A DNA stretch of 11,987 bases, from NCBI GenBank assembly GCA_036310005.1, contig JAXJSP010000015.1:1-11987 (forward strand), read 5' to 3'. The notes under the pieces are model-generated. The model was not told the origin of the DNA and searched no databases. It saw nothing but the letters and a program-made list of their open reading frames with translations. This document shows positions 6,950 through 11,987 of this stretch, one piece after another; the first letter of the stretch is position 1, and every line of letters begins with the position of its first letter. Both the position numbers and the translations under genes were made by a program. The DNA comes from JAXJSP01 sp036310005 (GTDB lineage: Bacteria; Bacillota; Clostridia; Oscillospirales; Acutalibacteraceae).

Positions 6950-7756
6950 ATGAGCACGCAGAATTCTATTTTTGATTTTGATATTTCGGATAATCGGATA
7001 AATGCAAAAAATTCAGGACATTACCACGATAGTTTTGAGATTTATTATCTGACAAGCGGTGAGTGTCGGTATTTTATTGATAAGAAAACTTACAAGTTGA
7101 CCGAAGGGGATATTGTTGTTATCCCGCCGGGCATAATTCATAATACTTTTTATGAATCAGATTTACATACAAGAATTCTCATTAACTGTTCCGGTGATTA
7201 TATTCCTCCCTCCGTGCTTAAAAACATAAAAAACCTTGTCTATGTTATGCAAACTCACGACACCGCAAAACGCATAGAATCAATTTATAAAAGAATACAA
7301 AAGGCAATAGAAGAACCTGATGAATACACCGAAGATTCGGTAAAATGCTATGTTATGTCTTTGTTGCTGACAATAGCAAGAACAAGCACGGATGAATATA
7401 AAGTAAAAACAGGAAGTCCTTTTATTGAAAAAGCGGTGTATTATATAAGAAAAAACTACACAAAAAAACTTACCCTGTCCGAAACTGCGAAATATTGTGC
7501 GGTAAGCGCGGAACATTTGTCGCGAGCGTTCAAAAAGGAAACAGGGTTCGGGTTTAACGAGTATCTTAATATTTATCGCCTTAAAAAGGCAGAGGCGCTG
7601 CTCAAAGGCACGGAAAAGAAGACAATTGCCGAGATAGCATACCGCTGCGGCTTTAATGACAGTAACTACTTTTCAACCTCCTATAAAAATATGTATAATA
7701 TATCACCCTCAAAGGTCAGACGACAAAATGAAACAGAGTATGATGATGTTTTGTAG
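6950..7756 (+). CDS. AraC family transcriptional regulator, divergent from the GH4 gene
   Basis: This 268-residue regulator has an N-terminal cupin-like sensing domain (HYHDSFEIYYLTSG and the TEGDIVVIPPGIIHNTF turn). Its C-terminal AraC DNA-binding domain has two helix-turn-helix units: LTLSETAKYCAVSAEHLSRAFK, then KTIAEIAYRCGFNDSNYFSTSYK ending in ISPSKVR. The frame is open further upstream to 6875, but the ATG at 6950 is chosen because AAGGAGGGG lies 9 nt before it, and the upstream region reads as promoter. Members of this family usually bind a sugar and activate the neighbouring catabolic gene, so the GH4 alpha-galacturonidase is the expected target and a uronide the expected inducer (inference). 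A strong terminator follows. Confidence 0.9.
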   Translation: MSTQNSIFDFDISDNRINAKNSGHYHDSFEIYYLTSGECRYFIDKKTYKLTEGDIVVIPPGIIHNTFYESDLHTRILINCSGDYIPPSVLKNIKNLVYVMQTHDTAKRIESIYKRIQKAIEEPDEYTEDSVKCYVMSLLLTIARTSTDEYKVKTGSPFIEKAVYYIRKNYTKKLTLSETAKYCAVSAEHLSRAFKKETGFGFNEYLNIYRLKKAEALLKGTEKKTIAEIAYRCGFNDSNYFSTSYKNMYNISPSKVRRQNETEYDDVL

Positions 7757-7778
7757 TTTTGACATTTCAGATTAAAAT

Positions 7779-7814
7779 AAAAAAATACCGTTCAATATCG
7801 AACGGTATTTTTTT
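7779..7814. terminator. Bidirectional terminator between the AraC gene and the oxidoreductase
   Basis: A perfect 15-bp stem (AAAAAAATACCGTTC, 7779-7793, pairing with 7800-7814) has a six-base loop. The arms themselves give a T-run in each direction, so it stops both convergent transcripts. Confidence 0.88.
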
Positions 7815-7872
7815 AAAACTTACAGGCTTTACATATTACATAAGTTGATTTTTAAGACAAATAAATATCTGC

Positions 7873-8727
7873 TTACCATACCTCTCCGGGATACTTCATA
7901 CCCCATTCTTTGCGCAGCATTGTCATTATGTCCATAACATCACAGGTTTGCTGTAAGCGAAGACAAGACACATCGTTATTTATTACAGCCTTTTCCATAT
8001 CTTCGATTTCGTAGTATAATGCATCGGCAGAATTTCCTGCTGTAATAATACGCTTTTGACCGGTTGTCGCATCAACTATAACCGCAGTGTCTGCTCTCGG
8101 GTATTCCATAATTTCAATATAGCCTTTTTCACAACTTATCATAGCCCTTTTAGGTTGTTTTGAATGCATACTGAGTGCAACGGTAGCCATCTGCCCGATG
8201 CTGTTTTTAAGCAGAATAGTTGCCGTTTCATCCGAGCCGGTAGGAGAAGGTTTCCATTGACTTAAAATATCACACGGTTTTTCTTCCATAAAACTGCAGA
8301 CAACAGATAAAGCATATACACCGATATCGAGCATCGCGCCGCCTGCAAGATTCATGTTAAAGAAACGGTTGCTCATATCGTATTCTTTAAAACTGCCGAA
8401 ATTCATAGTAATTAGCTGAACTTTACCGAGTTCGCCGCTTTCTGTTATGTTCCACAGTTTTTTGTATAAAGGCATGTGCCATACCGTCATAGCCTCTGCG
8501 AGTATCAAGCCGTTTTTTTGTGCTGTCAAAACTACTTCATTAAGTTCCCGGCTGTTTAGTGTAATAGATTTTTCAACAAGAACATGCTTTCCGTTTTCAA
8601 GTGTTGATTTGATAAATTCATAATGAGTATTATGAGGCGTTGTGATGTAAATTATATCAACATCAGTATCATAAAATACTTCATCAACAGAGTCATAAAC
8701 CTTTTTGATATTATACTTTTTTGCAAA
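7873..8727 (-). pseudogene. Gfo/Idh/MocA family oxidoreductase, C-terminal part of a split gene
   Basis: This is all but the first 40 or so residues of an NAD(P)-dependent sugar or polyol dehydrogenase-like protein. It contains DVDIIYITTPHNTHYEF, GKHVLVEKSITLN (the EK motif with the conserved Lys, Ser instead of the usual Pro), LAEAMTVWHMP and GGAMLDIGVYAL. The nucleotide-binding GxGxxG start is missing and lies at 11861-11987. Gene-derived sequence ends at 8727; upstream of that the frame stays open into the inserted element to a GTG at 8746-8748, which would give a 291-residue product without a complete Rossmann fold and no good ribosome site. Joining at TTTGCA gives a protein of about 325 residues, normal for the family. 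It is probably non-functional while the insert is present. Confidence 0.85.
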
Positions 8728-8775
8728 TGCGATACTATTCTCAATCACACAGGGCTATATGAATACCGGCACGGC
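8728..8775 (+). repeat. Left terminal inverted repeat of the cassette
   Basis: Reading inward it has TGCGATAC-TA-TTCTCAA, then AATCACACA (8743-8751), then after 11 nt ATACCGGCACGGC (8763-8775). The same blocks in the same order and spacing occur in inverse orientation at 11829-11875. The first 17 nt are also repeated directly at 11768-11784 (15 of 17 identical). Confidence 0.75.
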
Positions 8776-9008
8776 AAAATGCTAATACACTTGAAGTGCA
8801 TTCTTGAGTTCACAATCGGATCGGGCAGTCTCAGGGCATAAATACATGATATTACAGTTAGGATATAAATGGTGCGATCTATACCATTCACATGAAATTA
8901 AAGCATGTTGTACCCACGATTTCGGAATACAAACATTTATTATTGAAAATTAATTTTAAAGATAGCTATTGTTGTCTTCGCTTTTATTATTGTACATACA
9001 CCTTGATG

Positions 9009-10826
9009 TTACTGCTTTCTCAAAAGCCATATCTGCATTTCGGTCTCGCCGCGGTTGGCAAAGGCATAATAAGGAATAAGCGTGAGCGGTATTTCCTCAT
9101 AATCGTCGCCCGCTTCATAGTATAGGCTTTCGGTTTCCTTGGGGCGGTAAGCCTTTGTTTTAAGCACGGGCAGTAAAAATTCGCTCTCCTTAATTTCGAA
9201 CTCGCCTTTTATATCAAGCAAAACGCTCTTCAAATCCGCTCCGTTATCAGCGCCCTCGGTGCAGTAAACCACAGGACCGCGCATTACCGCTACTCTCCCC
9301 GCGTCGGAATGGACGCGGCGATTTGCGGCGATTAGCCTTACCGTCATATCAAGCCCGATTTCTATTTCATCCTTTCCGTTAAGGGCAACATAAGCGTATC
9401 CGTTTTTCATTACATAATCGCGGTTTACGGTAAAGCTTTTGCACCAGCCCGGAATACGGAAAGCAATATATTTCTTATCGGTGTCGCATTTTACCGTAAT
9501 TTTTCCGTTTTTCGGGTATTCGGTTTTCTGCTCAATCTTTATTCCGTGCGTATCGGTCTTTGAATCCATATACTGATGAACATAAACCGTCTCATCGTCA
9601 AAGCTATATAAAAATCCCGCTATTGAAGCTACAAAACGGAGTATATTTGGAGGACAGCAGGAACAACCGAACACTTCAAGTCTCTGTGTGATCGGGAAAC
9701 GTTCCTTTGGCTTAGTGGAAGTATTTACATTATTAAAATCGGGGTCGATTTCAAGCGGATTTTCATAGAAAAAGGATTTACCGTCCAACGAAACGCCCGA
9801 CATGACGCCGTTATAGATTGCTTTTTCAACAATGTCGGCATATTTTGAGTCGGCGCCGAATTTAAGCATACGGTTTGCAAACATTGCAAGGGATATTGCC
9901 GCGCAGGTTTCGGTGTAAGCCGTTCTGTTTGGCAAATCGTAATCGACGGTAAATGCCTCGCCGATATTTGTAGAACCAACGCCTCCTGTGATATACATCC
10001 GCTTATTTACTATATTGTTAAAAACTCTCTCGCAGGCTTTTTTCAGCTCATCATCGCAGTATTCCGCCGCCACATCAGCCGCTCCGCACATAAGATACAG
10101 TGCACGAACGCAATGTCCCTCTGCGGTTTCACGGTCTCTAATCGGCATTTCGTCCTGATTATAATACTCAGTACCCCATTCAATATAATTTCTCTCTTCG
10201 AGATGACTTCCGTGCTCATCAATGAAATACTTTGCAAGGTCAGCGTAGCGCTTTTCACCTGTCGCCTTATAAAGCCGCATGAGAGCCAGCTCTATTTCAG
10301 GGTGTCCCGGGGTCGTAAACGCGGCACTTTTTTGGGCTTTAAATACCTTTTCGATATAATCGGCAAATTTACACATTGCCTTTAAAAAGCGGTCTTGCCC
10401 CGTAATTTCATAATAGGCTACCGCCGCCTCAAAAAGATGACCCGCGCAGTAAAGCTCATGGCAATCTCTGTTGCGAAATCTATTGTCCTGCTCGGTCACA
10501 AGATAATGGCTGTTGAAATATCCGTTTTCATCACTATTTTCAATGATGCAGTCAATCGCGTTTTCAATGATTTCCGCAATGGACTCATCGTCTTTGAAAT
10601 TTAAGATATATGCCGCGCCCTCAATCCACTTTGCAACATCGGAATCCCAGAAAATATGCGGCTTGTCGGGTTCTCCGTCTTTCCAATCGCATTTAAGCGC
10701 GTCGAACCTATGAGTTTCCTTAAAGCGCTCGTAAACAGATTTTAGCGTAACCTCACTGTTTATATCCTGTCTTGTTTTCCAGTAGCCGCCTGTAATTTCT
10801 ATATCCGAAAATTCGATATTATGCAT
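9009..10826 (-). CDS. GH127 family beta-L-arabinofuranosidase
   Basis: This 605-residue protein belongs to glycoside hydrolase family 127 (formerly DUF1680), whose Bifidobacterium member HypBA1 removes beta-L-arabinofuranose with a zinc-bound catalytic cysteine. The N-terminal FWDSDVAKWIEGAAY and (alpha/alpha)6-barrel segments are present. The metal/active-site residues are Glu306 and Cys308 (AYTETCA) and Cys390-Cys391 (FGCSCCPPN), equivalent to Glu338, Cys340, Cys417 and Cys418 of HypBA1. There is no signal peptide, so it should act on imported arabinosides. The ATG at 10824-10826 is chosen because AAAAAGGAG sits 9 nt upstream; the frame continues to a TTG at 10847 that overlaps this ribosome site. 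Its third positions look more GC-rich than the flanking genes, consistent with its place in a mobile cassette. Beta-L-arabinofuranosidase is the best-known activity, but other GH127 specificities are possible. Confidence 0.9.
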   Translation of the reverse strand: MHNIEFSDIEITGGYWKTRQDINSEVTLKSVYERFKETHRFDALKCDWKDGEPDKPHIFWDSDVAKWIEGAAYILNFKDDESIAEIIENAIDCIIENSDENGYFNSHYLVTEQDNRFRNRDCHELYCAGHLFEAAVAYYEITGQDRFLKAMCKFADYIEKVFKAQKSAAFTTPGHPEIELALMRLYKATGEKRYADLAKYFIDEHGSHLEERNYIEWGTEYYNQDEMPIRDRETAEGHCVRALYLMCGAADVAAEYCDDELKKACERVFNNIVNKRMYITGGVGSTNIGEAFTVDYDLPNRTAYTETCAAISLAMFANRMLKFGADSKYADIVEKAIYNGVMSGVSLDGKSFFYENPLEIDPDFNNVNTSTKPKERFPITQRLEVFGCSCCPPNILRFVASIAGFLYSFDDETVYVHQYMDSKTDTHGIKIEQKTEYPKNGKITVKCDTDKKYIAFRIPGWCKSFTVNRDYVMKNGYAYVALNGKDEIEIGLDMTVRLIAANRRVHSDAGRVAVMRGPVVYCTEGADNGADLKSVLLDIKGEFEIKESEFLLPVLKTKAYRPKETESLYYEAGDDYEEIPLTLIPYYAFANRGETEMQIWLLRKQ

Positions 10827-10854
10827 AACTTTGTGCTCCTTTTTCAAATAATAA

Positions 10855-10883
10855 TTGATTTATCTGTTTATTCCCATTATAAT
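10855..10883 (+). promoter_or_regulatory. Promoter of the cassette AraC gene
   Basis: TTGATT (10855-10860) and TATAAT (10878-10883) are 17 nt apart on the plus strand. The -10 box overlaps that of the opposing GH127 promoter. Confidence 0.55.
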
Positions 10884-10904
10884 GATAATATGCTATTGTT
10901 TCAA
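10876..10904 (-). promoter_or_regulatory. Promoter of the GH127 gene
   Basis: On the minus strand TTGAAA (10904-10899) and TATAAT (10881-10876) are exactly 17 nt apart. The ATTATAAT at 10876-10883 provides -10 boxes in both directions, so RNA polymerase can occupy only one of the two promoters at a time. Confidence 0.6.
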
Positions 10905-10939
10905 TACCTAAATACAGCGAAAAAGTGAGAAAATCAGAT

Positions 10940-11722
10940 ATGATTAAATTTGAAAACGGAAAATACTTCACATATGATATTATCGGTGAGTTTCATTCCT
11001 CGGGTGAGTGGATTCATCCCAGAAGAAGCATAAAAAGCTATGAGGTTATACTTGTGCTTGAAGGCACGGTATATATTGCGGAGGAAACTCGGGAATACGT
11101 ACTTCAAAAAAATCAATTGCTGTTGCTTGAACCGTTTAAGGAGCATTACGGGTATAAAACTGTATCGGAGCCTACTGCTTTTTACTGGTTTCATTTTTTC
11201 ACAGACCTTGAAATTCCGCTTAAAAGCTATAACGGCACTGACATATATGAAATAAAGCATCTCTTAAAAAAGCTCCTCCATATTTCCAACTCTCCGATTT
11301 ATTCCCCCGCAGCCGCTGATTCGGCGGGCTACCTGATATTTGAAGAGCTTGTCAGACTATCATTGGAAGAAAATTCATCAAATCAAGCTTTAGCCGCGAG
11401 GATTTCGGAATATATCAGAAACAATATAAAAAACGGCGTCACCGTTTCGGACATTGCAGGTCATTTCGGCTATAACGCAGACTATATAGGCAAGTATTTC
11501 AAAAAAAATCACGGTATCGGTTTAAAGGAATATTTAGCGGTTCAAAGAATGAAGCTTGCAAAGGATTTACTTCTCACCGCCGATATGAGCGTTAAACAGA
11601 TTTCAAGAGAACTTGGTTACAGCGAAGAAAACCTGTTTATAAAATTCTTCACATACCACGAAAGAATAAGCCCTGCAGCATTTAAGGCGAAATACTGCAA
11701 TACACATATAAATCATAAATGA
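10940..11722 (+). CDS. AraC family transcriptional regulator carried by the cassette
   Basis: This regulator of about 260 residues has an N-terminal cupin-like sensing domain (EVILVLEGTVYI, then QLLLLEPFKEHYGY) and a C-terminal AraC domain with two helix-turn-helix units (VTVSDIAGHFGYNADYIGKYFKK and MSVKQISRELGYSEENLFIKFF, ending in RISPAAFKAKY). It diverges from the GH127 gene and probably controls it in response to arabinose-containing sugars (inference). The ATG at 10940 is preferred over an in-frame GTG at 10925; neither has a strong ribosome site, which fits a weakly made regulator. It is only distantly similar to the AraC protein at 6950-7756. No hairpin terminator follows before the cassette end. 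Confidence 0.88.
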   Translation: MIKFENGKYFTYDIIGEFHSSGEWIHPRRSIKSYEVILVLEGTVYIAEETREYVLQKNQLLLLEPFKEHYGYKTVSEPTAFYWFHFFTDLEIPLKSYNGTDIYEIKHLLKKLLHISNSPIYSPAAADSAGYLIFEELVRLSLEENSSNQALAARISEYIRNNIKNGVTVSDIAGHFGYNADYIGKYFKKNHGIGLKEYLAVQRMKLAKDLLLTADMSVKQISRELGYSEENLFIKFFTYHERISPAAFKAKYCNTHINHK

Positions 11723-11739
11723 TAAAATGCAGTTGGATA

Positions 11740-11784
11740 CCTGGTTGATTCAGAGGAATATCGCAAATGCGATACGGTTCTCAA
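11740..11784. repeat. Internal element-element junction inside the cassette
   Basis: An inward-facing right tip (complement of 11740-11764, beginning GCGATATTCCTCTGAATCA), then AAA (11765-11767), then a left tip (11768-11784, TGCGATACGGTTCTCAA). The right tip shares TCTGAATCA at the same distance from AAA as the outer right end at 11875, and the left tip matches the outer left end at 15 of 17 positions. TATCGCA/TGCGATA pairs symmetrically around AA. This is what two tandem copies of one element family would leave at their boundary. Confidence 0.65.
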
Positions 11785-11875
11785 GCATACGCGAGCACCT
11801 GCGATTAACTCCCATGCTCTTTTGGTTCGCCATGCCGGTATGGCAAGCATTTTGTGTGATTCAGATGAGTGTTGC
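11768..11875. mobile_element. Gene-less 108-nt unit of the same family (MITE-like)
   Basis: It has an element left tip at 11768-11784, an element right tip at 11853-11875 and AAA on both sides. Inside is a near-perfect 16-nt palindrome (GCCATGCCGGTATGGC, 11829-11844) and a GAGCA/TGCTC pair around 11793-11819. Open frames through it are short and look accidental. It could be an internally deleted copy, a miniature inverted-repeat element next to the cargo unit, or a compound right end of one element. Confidence 0.5.
11829..11875 (-). repeat. Right terminal inverted repeat of the cassette
   Basis: Reading inward (minus strand) from 11875 it has GCAACACTCATCTG, then AATCACACA (11861-11853), then after 11 nt ATACCGGCATGGC (11841-11829). 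It mirrors the left end in order and spacing. Confidence 0.75.
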
Positions 11876-11987
11876 AAAGTCAACAGCCTTTTTATGTGTC
11901 CTGTTAGCAACGGAATAAAGTGTCTTGTTCATCTTACTTAAAGCCTGAGCTGTTTGATTAGCAATAACTCCACAGCCTATTACAGCC
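11861..11987 (-). pseudogene. Gfo/Idh/MocA family oxidoreductase, N-terminal part of the split gene (runs off the window)
   Basis: The visible frame starts AVIGCGVIANQTAQAL, the nucleotide-binding strand-loop-helix with the GxGxIA pattern of this family. It continues LYSVANRTHKKAVDFA, then reads three foreign codons (TLI) and a TGA at 11861-11863 inside the inserted element. Gene-derived sequence spans 11876-11987. The residue run AVDFA joins directly to KKYNIKKVYDSVDE encoded at 8721 and leftward, giving the family's usual FAKKY-x-KVYDS region. The start codon, ribosome site and promoter lie beyond the right edge. Alone it would make only a truncated peptide of about 45 residues. Confidence 0.85.

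Larger units (their letters stand above)
8728..11875. mobile_element. Non-autonomous inserted cassette (about 3.15 kb) carrying GH127 and AraC genes
   Basis: The boundaries come from the split oxidoreductase gene. TTGCAAA occurs at both edges (8721-8727 and 11872-11878), and deleting one copy with everything between restores the reading frame. The true duplicated target could be 3 bp (AAA) to 7 bp, because the element's right tip itself resembles the target. The tips are imperfect inverted repeats: 8729-8751 matches the complement of 11853-11875 at 18 of 23 positions, and after an 11-nt gap a 13-bp motif matches at 12 of 13. No transposase, integrase or resolvase is encoded, so mobility would need an enzyme supplied in trans. 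A third junction at 11764-11768 shows that it consists of two units (8728-11764 and 11768-11875). The 281 nt at 8728-9008 hold no convincing gene and no clear terminator. Confidence 0.75.

Noticed and set aside
7873..8748. Treating the 291-residue oxidoreductase frame as an intact gene with a GTG start
   Set aside because: It lacks the nucleotide-binding start, the GTG lies inside the inserted element's terminal repeat without a ribosome site, and the missing residues are encoded at 11876-11987.
8868..8888. AATGGT/ACCATT hairpin as a GH127 terminator
   Set aside because: The stem is only 6 bp with a 9-nt loop and no T-run on the minus strand, and it lies over 100 nt beyond the stop codon.
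8892..9125. A 77-residue plus-strand frame at the GH127 3' end
   Set aside because: Half of it is antisense to the GH127 gene, its composition is not protein-like, and it has no ribosome site.
8728..11875. Group II or group I intron interrupting the oxidoreductase gene
   Set aside because: Most of the insert is occupied by two ordinary metabolic and regulatory genes, the larger antisense and the other sense relative to each other's neighbours; no maturase or recognisable intron core was seen, and the ends are inverted repeats.
11740..11878. Integron attC site
   Set aside because: The spacing and symmetry are reminiscent of a cassette array, but the R-box consensus (GTTRRRY/RYYYAAC) is not found at the crossover and there is no integrase in the window.
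11713..11918. Short frames on both strands across the right cassette end
   Set aside because: They run through terminal repeats and the split gene in wrong frames and match nothing I recognise; the frame at 11861-11987 explains the coding signal.

Overview
The window looks like chromosomal DNA of a low-to-mid-GC anaerobic Firmicute, probably a gut clostridium of the Ruminococcus/Oscillospiraceae type. This is an inference from strong AGGAGG-type ribosome binding sites, near-consensus TTGACA/TATAAT promoters, and the gene set: a GGGtGRT protein paired with an Fe-S scaffold protein, a DegV protein paired with an acyl-ACP thioesterase, and intracellular pectin-sugar glycosidases with AraC regulators. 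I see no tRNA, rRNA, CRISPR array, transposase or integrase.

Layout, left to right. 39-1757 (minus): a two-gene operon of an IscU/NifU-like scaffold followed by a GGGtGRT-family protein. 1965-2984 (plus): galE, divergent from that operon across a region with two good promoters and a 14-bp bulged hairpin, and ended by a bidirectional terminator. 3047-4657 (minus): a degV/acyl-ACP-thioesterase operon. It diverges from a TetR-family regulator (4833-5360, plus) across a compact control region with a perfect-consensus promoter, a second 17-bp-spaced promoter and a palindromic candidate operator between them. 5417-6811 (minus): a glycoside hydrolase family 4 enzyme with the CHEV active-site motif of alpha-galacturonidases, divergent from an AraC-type activator (6950-7756, plus). 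These suggest inducible cytoplasmic breakdown of pectin-derived oligosaccharides.

The accessory part is 7873-11987. A Gfo/Idh/MocA oxidoreductase gene on the minus strand is cut in two. Its N-terminal coding part runs off the right edge of the window (11987 to 11876), and the rest lies about 3.1 kb away (8727 to 7873). The two halves rejoin in frame with no scar at a shared TTGCAAA. The intervening 3.15 kb (about 8728-11875) has imperfect terminal inverted repeats and carries a GH127 beta-L-arabinofuranosidase divergent from its own AraC regulator, with two overlapping opposed promoters that share -10 bases. It encodes no recombinase. A third element-type junction inside the right end (around 11764-11768) indicates two units in tandem: a cargo unit of about 3.04 kb and a gene-less unit of about 108 bp, each bounded by AAA. 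This looks like a non-autonomous mobile cassette family that delivers a ready-made, self-regulated sugar-utilisation module, here at the cost of a resident gene or as a reversible interruption of it.

Together, the GH4/AraC pair and the inserted GH127/AraC pair point to use of pectin backbone and arabinan side-chain sugars. The left half holds housekeeping functions: Fe-S metabolism, UDP-galactose supply, and fatty-acid release or binding.
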